Notes: generated by a model from the letters alone, not told the origin. 64,000 nucleotides of DNA from Klebsiella grimontii (GCF_900200035.1 NZ_FZTC01000015.1:496001-560000); one strand, 5' to 3'. Shown: positions 19,919-29,831, counted from the stretch's first letter. A program made the numbers and translations.

Positions 19919-21034
19919 CTACGCCGTCCAGATCTCGCAATGCTTTTGCACCAGCCCGATCAATGAACCGCCGTTGGCGACAAACTCGCGCATCTGCTGC
20001 GGCTCGCTGCGATGCTGCTTCGCCTGGCGCACCATCGCCTCCAGCGCGCTGTCGGCATTGAGCTTATGGGCGCTGGGCGCCAGCTTATCCGCCAGCTGTA
20101 AAATCTCTTCGCGCAATGTTCGCTGTTCGCCGCTGTTCACATCGGTATTGATCCCGTCGAGCCCATAGCGGCAGGCCTGATAGCGGTTGAAGGGGTAGAG
20201 CAGATAATCCTCGGGCTGATGCTTAAACGGCCGCTCCGTCAGCAGCCAGCAGGCGATGATCTGGATAAAACCGGCGATATTCACCGCCTGGCTAATCGTC
20301 AGCGGGGTATCCATGACCCGGACTTCGACGGTGCCAAAGCGCGGGCTGGGGCGAATATCCCAGTGCAGATCCTTCATGCTGTCGATCATGCTGGTATAGC
20401 TAAGGCGCCGAAACAGGCCGATGAAAGCCTGCCAGTTATTGACCCACGGCATCGGACCGTTATCGGGATAGGCGGCGAAAAGGTTAAGCCGCGAGCAGGC
20501 AAAGCCGCTATCGGTCCCGTCGAGCCAGGGCGATGCCGCGTTCAGCGCGATAAAATGCGGCACGAAGCGCGACAGGCCGTGCAGAAGATAAATGGCATCA
20601 TCGCCGTTTTGACACCCCACGTGCACGTGCTGGCCGAAGATCGTCGCCTGCTTCGCCAGATAACCAAAGTGCTCGACGGTTTTCCGGTAGCGCGGGCTAT
20701 CGCTGATCTGCTGGCGCTGCCAGCTTTGAAACGGATGCGTTCCGCCGCCGCAGATTTGTACGTGATGGCGGGCGGCGGCACGAAGCACCGCCTGCTGAAC
20801 CGCGCTCAGCTGCGCCGTCGCCTGGTGGATGTCGCGGCAGACGCCGGTGGCGATCTCCAGCATGCTTTCGGTAATGTCATGCTTGGCCTCGCCCGCTTTC
20901 AGCGTACCCTGGATCTCGTCAATCAGCGCGGAAGAGTCCTGGCTTAAATCAAAGCCCGGCGGGTTGACGACCTGGAGCTCCAGCTCGATGCCGAGGGTAA
21001 ACGGCTCGGAGCGGTGAAAATCAGGTAACGGCAT
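19919..21034 (-). CDS. ybdK: YbdK, carboxylate-amine ligase (GCS2 family)
   Basis: 371 residues, equal to the E. coli length. Member of the glutamate-cysteine ligase 2 family; YbdK shows weak glutamate-cysteine ligase activity in vitro, and its physiological role is unclear. Motifs: [12 protein letters not shown] near the N-terminus, [14 protein letters not shown], and the C-terminal [23 protein letters not shown] precedes the ATG at 21034; a longer frame from 21076 is not supported. In E. coli it directly follows ybdJ; here about 8.4 kb intervenes. Confidence 0.93.
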   Translation of the reverse strand: MPLPDFHRSEPFTLGIELELQVVNPPGFDLSQDSSALIDEIQGTLKAGEAKHDITESMLEIATGVCRDIHQATAQLSAVQQAVLRAAARHHVQICGGGTHPFQSWQRQQISDSPRYRKTVEHFGYLAKQATIFGQHVHVGCQNGDDAIYLLHGLSRFVPHFIALNAASPWLDGTDSGFACSRLNLFAAYPDNGPMPWVNNWQAFIGLFRRLSYTSMIDSMKDLHWDIRPSPRFGTVEVRVMDTPLTISQAVNIAGFIQIIACWLLTERPFKHQPEDYLLYPFNRYQACRYGLDGINTDVNSGEQRTLREEILQLADKLAPSAHKLNADSALEAMVRQAKQHRSEPQQMREFVANGGSLIGLVQKHCEIWTA

Positions 21035-21358
21035 GGCGACTCCCTCTTTCTCTTTATCAAGAAGTATAGAAGACAACGCCTCAAACTGATGATTTGCCGA
21101 AGATTATGAATTTATTTTATAAAAAGTGACGTCACGTGATGATTCCTTTGCGTAAAAAGTTAGGCTGGTGCAATCCTGCAACAGAATTCCCGCTGGCGGT
21201 GCAAAAAGATAAGGTGATTTTATTTTTCAAGTAAAATCATAGGGATGTTATAAGTCATTCTTATTTTATAAGCCATTTCACACTTATTTTCCGCGCGTTC
21301 AGAACTGGTATGTATCTTGCCTGTTAAATAGCGACTTTTATTTAACAGGGACAATGTG
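21035..21358 (+). promoter_or_regulatory. Regulatory gap before the peptide-type ABC operon, with start-proximal hairpin
   Basis: Contains the palindrome GTGACGTCAC (21126-21135), also found at 57381-57390, and a perfect 11-bp hairpin CCTGTTAAATA / TATTTAACAGG (21320-21349) with an 8-base loop. The right arm includes the AGGG used as ribosome binding site for the ATG at 21359, so folding would hide it. This suggests control at translation or a regulator site. No gene is visible here. Confidence 0.55.
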
Positions 21359-23023
21359 ATGCTGAAGACAAAATTACTTTCGCGTAAACGCCATCTCGCC
21401 GTTGCTGTTAGCGGGGCATTGGCGCTGTTTGCCTCTGTGCCGACTCAGGCCTCAACCCTGCGGATCGCCATGACCGCCGCCGATATCCCGTTGACCCTCG
21501 GACAGCCCGATCAGGGTTTTGAGGGCAACCGCTTTACCGGCATTCCGCTTTACGACGCCCTGGTTGAATGGGATCTGTCGCAGGGAGAGAAACCCAGCGG
21601 CCTGGTGCCGGGGCTGGCGACCGAGTGGCACGTTGACCCGCAAAATCAAAGCCGCTGGATTTTCACCCTGCGCCCGGGAGTTAAATTTCACGATGGTTCT
21701 GCGGTCAACGCCGACGCCATCGTCTGGAACGTGGATAAGGTGCTGAATAAAGCCGCGCCGCAGTATGCGCCCGGCCAGATCGGCAACACGCTGTCGCGCA
21801 TGCCGACTCTCACCGGCGCGGAAAAGATTGACGACCACACCGTGGCGCTGACCACCTCCGAACCGGACGCGCTGCTGCCATATAACCTCACTAACCTGTT
21901 TATCGTGTCGCCGACCGCGTGGCAGAAGCTGTACGACGCGGTGCCGTCGGGCACTGGCGATACCGCCGCGCGCAGTAAGCAGGCGTGGACCGAATTCGCC
22001 GCCCACGCGGTGGGCAGCGGTCCGTTCAAAATGGAAAAACTGGTTCCCCGCCAGCAGCTGATCCTCGATAAAAACCCCGACTACTGGAACAAAGATCGCA
22101 TTCCGCGGGTGGATAAAGTGGTGCTGATCCCGCTGCCGGAAGCCAACGCCCGCACCGCGGCGCTGCTCTCGAAGCAGGTGGACTGGATCGAAGCCCCGGC
22201 CCCGGATGCGGTCGATCAGATTAAAGCCCAGGGCTTTAAAATCTACGCCAACACCCAGCCGCACCTGTGGCCGTGGCAATTCTCCTTCGAAGAGGGCTCG
22301 CCGTGGAAAGATATTCGCGTGCGCAAAGCCGCCAACCTGTGCCTGAACCGCGCGGAGCTTAAAAGCTATCTCGGCGGCTATATGACCGAAGCGACCGGCG
22401 TCTACGAGGCCGGCAGTCCGTGGCGCGGTAAACCTACCTTCCAGATCAAATATGACCCGGATACCGCCCGCAAGCTGATGACCGAAGCCGGGTATAGCGC
22501 CGAGAAACCGCTGCACGTCACGGTCGCCACCTCGGCCTCCGGCTCCGGGCAGATGCAGCCGCTGCCGATGAACGAGTACATCCAGCAGAGCCTGAAAAGC
22601 TGCTTCTTTAACGTCGATATTAAAGTCAACGAATGGAACACCCTGTTCACTAACTGGCGCCTCGGGGCGAAAGATCCCTCCGCGAAAGGGATCGACGCGA
22701 TCAACGTTAGCGCCGCGGTTAACGATCCCTATTTCGGCATGATTCGCTTCTCCACCGCGAAGGCCTTCCCGCCGGTGGCGACCAACTGGGGCTACTTCTC
22801 GACCCCGGAAACCGAAAAGCTGGCGGCGGCGGTGAAGCACGCGTTTACCCCGGCCGAAATGGATAAAGCCGCCGGCGAACTGCACGCCGCGCTGGTCGAT
22901 CAGGTGCCGTTCCTGTTCGTTGCCCACGATGTCGGACCACGGGCGATATCGCCAGCCGTCACCGGAGTGGTGCAGCCGCAAAGCTGGTTTATCGATCTCA
23001 GTCTGGTGAGCAAAAAAGAGTAA
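21359..23023 (+). CDS. ABC transporter substrate-binding protein, family 5
   Basis: Periplasmic binding protein of the DppA/OppA/NikA class, 554 residues. A signal peptide ends at PTQA; mature features include LVPGLATEWHVDP and FTLRPGVKFHDGSAVNADAIVWN, the SBP_bac_5 signature. It delivers the substrate to the two permeases coded just downstream. GTG at 21356 is an alternative start. The linked amidase and amidohydrolase suggest an amide, N-carbamoyl or peptide-like ligand; the ligand is not identifiable from sequence. Confidence 0.9.
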   Translation: MLKTKLLSRKRHLAVAVSGALALFASVPTQASTLRIAMTAADIPLTLGQPDQGFEGNRFTGIPLYDALVEWDLSQGEKPSGLVPGLATEWHVDPQNQSRWIFTLRPGVKFHDGSAVNADAIVWNVDKVLNKAAPQYAPGQIGNTLSRMPTLTGAEKIDDHTVALTTSEPDALLPYNLTNLFIVSPTAWQKLYDAVPSGTGDTAARSKQAWTEFAAHAVGSGPFKMEKLVPRQQLILDKNPDYWNKDRIPRVDKVVLIPLPEANARTAALLSKQVDWIEAPAPDAVDQIKAQGFKIYANTQPHLWPWQFSFEEGSPWKDIRVRKAANLCLNRAELKSYLGGYMTEATGVYEAGSPWRGKPTFQIKYDPDTARKLMTEAGYSAEKPLHVTVATSASGSGQMQPLPMNEYIQQSLKSCFFNVDIKVNEWNTLFTNWRLGAKDPSAKGIDAINVSAAVNDPYFGMIRFSTAKAFPPVATNWGYFSTPETEKLAAAVKHAFTPAEMDKAAGELHAALVDQVPFLFVAHDVGPRAISPAVTGVVQPQSWFIDLSLVSKKE

Positions 23024-23041
23024 TCGACACGGGAGCAAGAG

Positions 23042-23995
23042 ATGATCAATACCCTGCTATATCGCATCCTGCTGGCCGTCCCCACCATGCTCGGGGTGGC
23101 GGTAATCTGTTTTATGCTGGTGCAGATAGCGCCGGGCGATCCGCTGGTATCGGTGATGCCGCCGGACGCCTCGGAATCGCTGCGTCAGACCTTAATGCAG
23201 GCCTACGGCTTTGATAAACCGCTGCCGCTGCAGTTTGTGCACTGGCTATGGCGGGCGCTGCACGGCGATCTGGGGATGTCGGTCGCCACCGGGCGTCCGG
23301 TCATCGATGAGGTGATGACGGCGGTCACTTACTCTCTGCGTCTGGCGCTGCTGGCGACGGCGATCGGCTTTGTGCTGGGCAGCCTGTTTGGTTTTGTCGC
23401 CGGTTACTTTCGTAACAGCATTATTGACCGTCTGGCCTCGGTGCTGTCGGTGTTCGGCGTCAGCGTGCCGCACTACTGGCTGGGGATGCTGCTGGTGATC
23501 GTTTTTAGCGTCAAATTCGCGCTGCTGCCGGCGACCGGCGGCGGGCCAATCGGCGAAGTGGGCTGGCAGTGGGACTGGGAACACCTGCAGTTTATGCTGC
23601 TGCCGGCCTTCACCCTGTCGGTGATCCCGACCGGCATCATCGCCCGCACCGTTCGCTCTCAGGTGGCGGATATTCTCAGCCAGGAGTTTATCGTCGGCCT
23701 GCGCGCCCGGGGGCTCAACGAATCGCGGATCTTTCTGCACGTGGTGAAAAACGCCGCGCCGACCGCGCTGGCGGTGATGGGGCTGCAGGTCGGCTATCTG
23801 ATGGGCGGCTCGATTCTGGTGGAAACCGTTTTTTCCTGGCCCGGCACCGGCCTGCTGCTGAACACCGCCATTTTCCAGCGCGACCTGCCGCTATTGCAGG
23901 GCACCATCTGGGTACTGGCGCTGTTCTTTGTGCTGCTCAATCTGCTGGTGGATATTCTGCAAACCAGTCTCGACCCGCGAATTAAGAGGAGCTAA
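23042..23995 (+). CDS. ABC permease, DppB/OppB type
   Basis: 317 residues, about six membrane helices, inner membrane. The N-terminus (MINTLLYRILLAVPTMLGV...APGDP) is typical of DppB, and the EAA loop is visible around GLRARGLNESRIFLHVVKNA. Nineteen bases after the binding protein gene, two bases before the next permease. Confidence 0.92.
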   Translation: MINTLLYRILLAVPTMLGVAVICFMLVQIAPGDPLVSVMPPDASESLRQTLMQAYGFDKPLPLQFVHWLWRALHGDLGMSVATGRPVIDEVMTAVTYSLRLALLATAIGFVLGSLFGFVAGYFRNSIIDRLASVLSVFGVSVPHYWLGMLLVIVFSVKFALLPATGGGPIGEVGWQWDWEHLQFMLLPAFTLSVIPTGIIARTVRSQVADILSQEFIVGLRARGLNESRIFLHVVKNAAPTALAVMGLQVGYLMGGSILVETVFSWPGTGLLLNTAIFQRDLPLLQGTIWVLALFFVLLNLLVDILQTSLDPRIKRS

Positions 23996-23997
23996 CG

Positions 23998-24891
23998 ATG
24001 GTGGATACCGTGACGACCAAAGGCATTGCCGTCTCCGCCACGACGGTCGCCAGACAAGGCTACTGGCGCGGCGTGTTTCGCCGCCTGCTGCGCGACCCCG
24101 GCGGCGTATTCGTTGGCGCGATCATCCTCGTGCTGTTGACGCTGGCGCTGTTCGGCCCCTGGCTTATCGTCAAAGACCCGTACCAAACGTCGATGTTTTT
24201 ACGCCTCAAGCCGATCGGTACCGACGGCTTCCCGCTGGGCTCCGATGAGCTCGGGCGCGACATGCTATCAAGGCTGATTCTCGGCACCCGGCTGTCGCTA
24301 TTTATGGGGATTGTCCCGGTAGTGTTCGCTTTTTTTATCGGCGGGGCGATCGGCATTATCGCCGGCTATGCGGGCGGTAAAACCAATACCCTGATTATGC
24401 GCACCGTGGACGTGTTTTACGCCTTTCCCTCGGTGCTGCTGGCGATCGCGCTCTCCGGCGCGCTGGGGGCGGGCATCGGTAACGCGCTGCTCTCGCTGAC
24501 CCTGGTGTTCGTGCCGCAGGTGGCGCGTATCGCCGAAAGCGTCACCGCGCAGGTACGGCATATGGACTACATCGACGCCGCCCGGGCCACCGGGGCCAGC
24601 GCGTTCACCATTATTCGCGTGCAGGTGCTGGGCAACGTGCTGGGGCCGATTTTCGTCTTCTCCACCGGACTCATTTCGGTGTGCATGATCCTCGCCTCCG
24701 GGCTCTCTTTTCTCGGCCTCGGGGTTCGCCCGCCGGAGCCGGAATGGGGACTGATGCTGAACACCCTGCGTACGGCGATTTATACCCAGCCGTGGGTAGC
24801 GGCGCTGCCCGGCCTGATGATTTTTATCACCTCCATTTCGTTCAATATCCTCGCGGACCGCCTGCGTGCGGCAATGGCGATTAAGGAGTAA
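23998..24891 (+). CDS. ABC permease, DppC/OppC type
   Basis: 297 residues. The OppC-type pattern is clear: RDPGGVFVGAIILV near the start, GTDGFPLGSDELGRDMLSRL, and the EAA loop DAARATGASAFTIIRVQVLGN. It pairs with the upstream DppB-like permease to form the membrane channel. Confidence 0.92.
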   Translation: MVDTVTTKGIAVSATTVARQGYWRGVFRRLLRDPGGVFVGAIILVLLTLALFGPWLIVKDPYQTSMFLRLKPIGTDGFPLGSDELGRDMLSRLILGTRLSLFMGIVPVVFAFFIGGAIGIIAGYAGGKTNTLIMRTVDVFYAFPSVLLAIALSGALGAGIGNALLSLTLVFVPQVARIAESVTAQVRHMDYIDAARATGASAFTIIRVQVLGNVLGPIFVFSTGLISVCMILASGLSFLGLGVRPPEPEWGLMLNTLRTAIYTQPWVAALPGLMIFITSISFNILADRLRAAMAIKE

Positions 24892-24894
24892 GCG

Positions 24895-25938
24895 ATGCAA
24901 CCCTTTATCAATATCGATCTCGGCGGACCGGCGCAGCCGCTGCTGAAGGTCAACAACCTGCTGAAGCATTTTCCCGCCGGCGGCGGCAAAGCGCGTGAAG
25001 TGGTGCAGGCGGTGGACGACGTCAGCTTCGCGGTGATTAAAGGCGAAACCCTCGGCGTGGTGGGGGAGTCGGGCTGCGGTAAATCCACCACCGCGCGGCT
25101 GCTGATGCAGCTGCTCAAACAGGATAGCGGGGAGCTGATCTTCGATGGCCTGGAGGTGGGCTCATCGCGCCTGCCGATGAAAGCGTATCGCCGCCAGGTG
25201 CAGATGGTCTTCCAGGATAGCTACGCGTCGCTCAACCCGCGTATGACCATGGAAGAGAGCATCGCGTTCGGCCAGCGGGTACACGGCGTCAGCGCCAAAG
25301 AGGCCAGCGAATACGCCCGCTATCTGCTGGCGCACGTCGGCCTTGAACCGGAACGTTTTGCCCACCGTTATCCGCACGCGCTCTCCGGCGGCCAGCGCCA
25401 GCGCGTGAATATCGCCCGCGCGCTGGCGATGAAGCCCCGGCTGGTGATCCTCGACGAGGCCGTCTCGGCGCTGGATAAATCGGTGGAAGCCCAGGTACTG
25501 CAGCTGCTGCAGGAGTTGAAGCGGACGCTGGCGCTGACCTATGTGTTTATCAGCCACGATCTGCACGTGGTGCGCTGGCTGTCGGACCGCATTCTGGTGA
25601 TGTATCTCGGCGAGGTGGTGGAGATTGGCCCGGCGGAGCAGCTGTTTACCGCCTCGGCCCACCCCTATACCCGGGCGCTGTTAAGCTCGATGCCGTCGAT
25701 GGACCCGCATAATCGCACCTTAACCTCTGCGCTGAACGGCGATCCGCCCAGCCCGATTTCGCCGCCTTCCGGCTGCCGCTTTCATACCCGCTGTCCGCAC
25801 GCCAGAGCGGTGTGCGCCGAGGTGAAACCGACGTTGCAAAGCGTCGGCGAGGGGCACCAGAGCGCTTGTCTGATGGCGCAGCCCGCGTCGCCCTGGCATC
25901 AAAATATCGCCATTCAGGAGGTCAGCCATGTCGCATGA
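24895..25938 (+). CDS. ABC ATPase, DppF/OppF type
   Basis: 347 residues. Walker A GESGCGKST (about residues 59-67), signature SGGQRQRVNIARAL, Walker B LVILDEA, and the oligopeptide C-terminal domain with CRFHTRCPHARAVC, which in related proteins carries an iron-sulfur or Cys-rich site. Its end overlaps the next ATPase gene by 11 bases. Confidence 0.92.
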   Translation: MQPFINIDLGGPAQPLLKVNNLLKHFPAGGGKAREVVQAVDDVSFAVIKGETLGVVGESGCGKSTTARLLMQLLKQDSGELIFDGLEVGSSRLPMKAYRRQVQMVFQDSYASLNPRMTMEESIAFGQRVHGVSAKEASEYARYLLAHVGLEPERFAHRYPHALSGGQRQRVNIARALAMKPRLVILDEAVSALDKSVEAQVLQLLQELKRTLALTYVFISHDLHVVRWLSDRILVMYLGEVVEIGPAEQLFTASAHPYTRALLSSMPSMDPHNRTLTSALNGDPPSPISPPSGCRFHTRCPHARAVCAEVKPTLQSVGEGHQSACLMAQPASPWHQNIAIQEVSHVA

Positions 25939-26938
25939 AGCCTACGTCCATATCCGCGATCTGCGGGTTGAGTTCCGCCGCGACGGTCAGACGGTCAACG
26001 CGGTCAACGGCGTCTCCTTTGATGTGCAAAAGGGCGAGGTCATGGCGCTGATCGGCGAATCTGGCTCCGGGAAAAGCGTGACCCTGCGCGCCCTGATGCG
26101 GCTGCATCCGCCGAAAAGCAGCGTGCTTTCCGGCACCCTGAAGGTCGGTGAGGAAGAGGTGCTGACCATGAACGCCGGGCAGCTGCGGCGCTACCGCGGC
26201 GCGCGCTGCGCGATGATTTTCCAGGAGCCGCTGCTGGCCTTCGACCCGGTCTATACCGTGGGCCAGCAGATTGTCGAAGGGCTGCGTCGTCATGAAGGCC
26301 TGTCGCGGCAGGCGGCGCGGGAGCGGGCGCTGGAGGCGCTGCGCCAGGTGCGTATTCCGAGCCCCGAGCGGCGGCTGGATGCTTACCCGCACGAGATGTC
26401 CGGCGGAATGCGCCAGCGGGCGATGATCGCCCTCGCGCTCTCCTGCAACCCGCAGCTGCTGTTGGCGGATGAGCCGACCACCGCCCTCGACGCCACGGTG
26501 CAAATCCAGATCCTGATCCTGCTGCGTGAGCAGCAAAAGCAGCGCGATCTGTCGATTATATTTGTGACCCACGATATTGGCGCGGCGGTGGAGATCGCCG
26601 ACCGGGTGGCGGTGATGTACGCCGGGCGCATCGTCGAAGAGGCGTCGATTGAGGAGATTCTGTATCGCCCACGCCATCCTTACACCCAGGTGCTGCTGGG
26701 CAGCCGTCCGAAAGAGGGGCTGAAAAAGGGCGATGCGCTGCGCTGCATTCCCGGCTCGCCGCCGGATCTCTCGCGCCTGCCGCCGGGCTGCGCGTTTGCC
26801 GAACGCTGTCCGCACGCGCGTCCCGCCTGTACGCAAAGCCAGCCTGCCACCGACCAGGCCGGGCCGCGTCACGTGGTGAGCTGCCATCGCTGGCGCGAGC
26901 TGAGCCCGTCCGTTGAAAACCAGGCGCTTTACGCCTGA
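25928..26938 (+). CDS. ABC ATPase, DppD/OppD type
   Basis: 336 residues. Walker A GESGSGKSV, signature SGGMRQRAMIALAL, Walker B LLLADEPTTALD, C-terminal CAFAERCPHARPAC. CAGGAGG precedes the start inside the upstream gene, implying coupled translation. Together the five genes form a complete importer. Confidence 0.92.
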   Translation: MSHEAYVHIRDLRVEFRRDGQTVNAVNGVSFDVQKGEVMALIGESGSGKSVTLRALMRLHPPKSSVLSGTLKVGEEEVLTMNAGQLRRYRGARCAMIFQEPLLAFDPVYTVGQQIVEGLRRHEGLSRQAARERALEALRQVRIPSPERRLDAYPHEMSGGMRQRAMIALALSCNPQLLLADEPTTALDATVQIQILILLREQQKQRDLSIIFVTHDIGAAVEIADRVAVMYAGRIVEEASIEEILYRPRHPYTQVLLGSRPKEGLKKGDALRCIPGSPPDLSRLPPGCAFAERCPHARPACTQSQPATDQAGPRHVVSCHRWRELSPSVENQALYA

Positions 26939-26955
26939 AGCCAGGAGAAAACACG

Positions 26956-28140
26956 ATGCAGGATGACCTTCGCGCCTTTATGCCCTATCCGCCGCATCCG
27001 GTGGCGCATGCGCTCAGCGGGCCGCTGAGCGGGTTAACCTTTGCGGTCAAAGATCTGTTCGACGTGGCGGGCTATCCGACCGGCGGCGGCAATCCGCATC
27101 TGCTGGCGCTGTCCGGGATTAAAAACCGCACCGCGCCGGTGGTGCAAACGTTGTTAAATAACGGCGCGCGCTTTATCGGTAAAACCCATACCAGCGAGCT
27201 GGCGTATTCGATGAGCGGGCACAACGTCCATTACGGCACCCCGCGCAACGGCGCCGCGCCGAACCATATTCCCGGCGGCTCTTCGTCCGGTTCGGCGTCA
27301 GCGGTATCGAACGAAGTGTGCGATTTTGCCCTCGGTACCGATACCGGCGGCTCGGTTCGGACGCCGGCGAGCTACTGCGGACTGTTCGGCCTGCGTCCGA
27401 CCCACGGCCGTCTCTCCCTCGACGGCTGCCAGCCGCTGTGCGCCACCATGGATACCTGCGGTTTCTTTGCCCGCTCGCCGGAGGTCTTTTCCGCCGTCGC
27501 CGCCTGCCTGTTTGCCGATGAACGCGCGGATCTGAGCGGCGTTCGGCTGGCCTGTCATGATGGGCTGTTTTCCCGCCTGCCGCTGCGCAGCCAGCAGGCG
27601 CTGCAGCCGGTTCGCCAACGGCTGGCGCGCTTTTTCGGCGCGGTAACCCCGCTTGCCGCGCCGCTGCCGGACGTGGACGATATCTATCTCGCCTTTCGCC
27701 AGATTCAGGGCTACGAAGCGTGGCAGGCGCAGGGCGAAACCATTGAGCGCTACGGCCTGCAGCTAGGGCCGGACGTCCGGGAGCGCTTTTTCTGGGGCAA
27801 AGCGGTTACCCGCGCGCAGTTTGACGCCGCCTGCCAGCAGCGCGTGCGTTTTGCCGCCTGGTGGGACGCGCAGCTGGGCGATGCGGTACTGGTGATGCCG
27901 ACCGTTCCCGACGGCGCGCCGCTGCTGACGGCGCAGGCCGAGGAGATAGAGGTGGTCCGCCGCCTGTCCCATGACCTGCTGTTAATTTCCGTGATGACCC
28001 AACGTCCGCAGGTGACGCTGCCGGTCGCCCAGACGGGCGGTCTGCCGCTGGGGATCTCATTTTTAGGGCCGCGCGGCAGCGATCGTCTGCTGGTTGAGCT
28101 GGCCGCCGCGTTTATGCAAGGAGACCGAAATGAGCAGTGA
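26956..28140 (+). CDS. Amidase signature family hydrolase
   Basis: 394 residues, cytosolic amide hydrolase with the Ser-cisSer-Lys triad: Lys32 (FAVKDLFDV), cis-Ser near 110 (GGSSSGSASAVS) and nucleophile Ser133 (TDTGGSVRTPAS). The length is near that of short indoleacetamide/urea-type amidases, such as those annotated AtzF-like. It lies directly after the importer and overlaps the next gene by 11 bases, so it probably acts on the imported compound, releasing ammonia or an amine. Confidence 0.88.
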   Translation: MQDDLRAFMPYPPHPVAHALSGPLSGLTFAVKDLFDVAGYPTGGGNPHLLALSGIKNRTAPVVQTLLNNGARFIGKTHTSELAYSMSGHNVHYGTPRNGAAPNHIPGGSSSGSASAVSNEVCDFALGTDTGGSVRTPASYCGLFGLRPTHGRLSLDGCQPLCATMDTCGFFARSPEVFSAVAACLFADERADLSGVRLACHDGLFSRLPLRSQQALQPVRQRLARFFGAVTPLAAPLPDVDDIYLAFRQIQGYEAWQAQGETIERYGLQLGPDVRERFFWGKAVTRAQFDAACQQRVRFAAWWDAQLGDAVLVMPTVPDGAPLLTAQAEEIEVVRRLSHDLLLISVMTQRPQVTLPVAQTGGLPLGISFLGPRGSDRLLVELAAAFMQGDRNEQ

Positions 28141-29398
28141 TGTCCTTTTTACCCCGATGACCGACACCACCGACTGCCGGATTAACGGCGAACGCCTGTG
28201 GAATTCGCTGATGACGCTGGCGGAAATCGGCGCCACGCCGAAGGGCGGTTGCTGTCGTCTGACGCTCACCGATCTTGACCGTCAGGGGCGAGATTTGGTG
28301 ATCCGCTGGGCGCAGGCGGCCGGGATGCGCGTCACCGTCGACAAAATCGGCAACGTCTTTATGCGCCGCGAAGGGCGTAATCCGGCGCTGCCGCCGATTG
28401 TCGCCGGCAGCCATATTGATACCCAGCCGACCGGCGGTAAATTTGATGGCAACTACGGCGTGCTGGCGGCGCTGGAGGTGGTGCGCACCCTGAACGATCG
28501 GGATATCGAAACCGAAGCGCCGATTGAAGTGGTGTTCTGGACTAACGAAGAGGGATCGCGCTTTGTGCCGGTGATGATGGGCTCCGGGGTGTTTGCCGGG
28601 GTTTTCCCGCTGGAAACCATTTATGCCGCTCAGGATGCGGACGGTAAAACCGTGGGCGAGGAGCTGGCGCGCATCGGCTATATCGGCAGCCAGACGCCGG
28701 GCGATCATCCGATTGGCGCCTACTTCGAAGCGCATATTGAACAAGGGCCGATTCTGGAGGATGAAGAGAAAATGATCGGCATTGTGCAGGGCGTGCTGGG
28801 GATCCGCTGGTATGACTGCGTGGTGACCGGCCAGGAGTCCCACGCCGGACCGACGCCGATGCGCCTGCGCCAGGATGCCTTACAGGTCGCCACCCGTATT
28901 ATGCAGGAGGTGGTGGCGATTGCCGGGCGCAGCGACGAGGGGCGCGGTACGGTAGGAATGGTGCAGGTCTATCCGAACAGCCGCAACGTGGTGCCGGGCG
29001 AGGTAACCTTTTCGATTGATATGCGCAATCTCAGCGATGCGCTGGTGGATGAGATGGACCGTCAGCTGCGGGCGTTTATCGCCGACGTTGAACGGGAGAG
29101 CGGCCTGAAAATAGCGCTGAAAGAGGTGAGCCACTATCCGGCCGCGCCGTTCCACCCGGATTGCCAGGCGGCGATTGCCGACGCCGCGCAGCGTCTGGGC
29201 TATCCCGCGCGGGAGATTGTCTCCGGCGCCGGACACGACGCGGTGTATATGAGCTACCTGGCGCCAACCGGGATGATTTTTATCCCCTGCAAGGATGGGA
29301 TCAGCCACAACGAAATCGAGTATGCGTCGCCGGAGCACGTTGAGGCCGGCGCGAACGTGCTGCTGCAGGTGATGCTGCAGTACGCGCGGGTAGTGTAA
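28130..29398 (+). CDS. M20-family Zn amidohydrolase (N-carbamoyl amino acid / allantoate type)
   Basis: 422 residues. Metal ligands match allantoate amidohydrolase spacing: His95 in GSHIDTQ, Asp106 in GKFDGNYGV, Glu140-Glu141 in WTNEEGSRF, a His in EAHIEQGPILE, and a C-terminal His in SHNEIEY. AAGGAG precedes the ATG at 28130; an upstream in-frame start at 28094 is less likely. Last gene of the operon. It would hydrolyse a ureido or N-acyl amino acid, for nitrogen supply; the exact substrate is unknown. Confidence 0.88.
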   Translation: MSSDVLFTPMTDTTDCRINGERLWNSLMTLAEIGATPKGGCCRLTLTDLDRQGRDLVIRWAQAAGMRVTVDKIGNVFMRREGRNPALPPIVAGSHIDTQPTGGKFDGNYGVLAALEVVRTLNDRDIETEAPIEVVFWTNEEGSRFVPVMMGSGVFAGVFPLETIYAAQDADGKTVGEELARIGYIGSQTPGDHPIGAYFEAHIEQGPILEDEEKMIGIVQGVLGIRWYDCVVTGQESHAGPTPMRLRQDALQVATRIMQEVVAIAGRSDEGRGTVGMVQVYPNSRNVVPGEVTFSIDMRNLSDALVDEMDRQLRAFIADVERESGLKIALKEVSHYPAAPFHPDCQAAIADAAQRLGYPAREIVSGAGHDAVYMSYLAPTGMIFIPCKDGISHNEIEYASPEHVEAGANVLLQVMLQYARVV

Positions 29399-29408
29399 AC
29401 GACCGTTT

Positions 29409-29500
29409 TCCCCGGTGGCGTTGCGCTTACCGGGGCTACGGGTTTCCAGCCGTCTGCGAAGGCGTCGCCCGGGTAAGGCGTTTACGCCGCGACCCGGGAT
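29409..29500 (+). repeat. REP doublet with conserved linker (copy 2)
   Basis: CCCCGGTGGCG...ACCGGGGCTACGGG, linker GGTTTCCAGCCGTCTGCG, then a CCCGGGTAAGGCG...CCCGGGAT palindrome. Same block as 37869-37960 and inverted at 18998-19089. Confidence 0.85.
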
Positions 29501-29532
29501 TTCCGGCTCGGCGCCTGAGGGAGGCAGATCGG

Positions 29533-29831
29533 GTAGCCCGGACAGGCGCGACGCGCCGCCTCCGGGAGATTTTCATGCAGCAGCGGATATGTCTCTGAAA
29601 CAACGTGATATGCAGCGATGCCCTGGCCCCCGCTGAAATCGGCGAACCGGGAGATGAGCGCAGTGCGTAGCTCCGATTTCTTTGCGGGACCGCGGGGATT
29701 GTAAAGGGGGAGACGGTTTTCTCCCCCTTCACCCGTTCACGTTCCACGGTGAGACATTTTCTGCGGGATAATAGTGAACGGAACCCCTCAACACCGTCCC
29801 GGAGGCGGCGCTGCGCGCCTGTCCGGGCTAC
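29533..29831 (+). repeat. Composite inverted-repeat element, copy A (299 bp)
   Basis: Bounded by 35-bp inverted repeats (29533-29567 and 29797-29831) agreeing at 33 positions, each itself a palindrome starting GTAGCCCGGACAGG. The interior holds complementary arms near CCCGCTGAAATCGG and CCGATTTCTTTGCGGG and an 11-bp hairpin AAGGGGGAGA...TCTCCCCCTT. No coding frame is convincing. The stretch 29399-29867 is otherwise empty. Copy B is at 37994-38388. Confidence 0.85.

Noticed and set aside
21452..23038. 528-codon open frame on the minus strand
   Set aside because: Antisense to the family 5 binding protein gene; Arg/His/Val-rich low-information sequence without motifs.
29436..29747. 103-codon frame within composite element A, with a relative in copy B
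   Set aside because: The frame is made of repeat palindromes and Arg-rich translation, and it changes between copies, so coding is unlikely.
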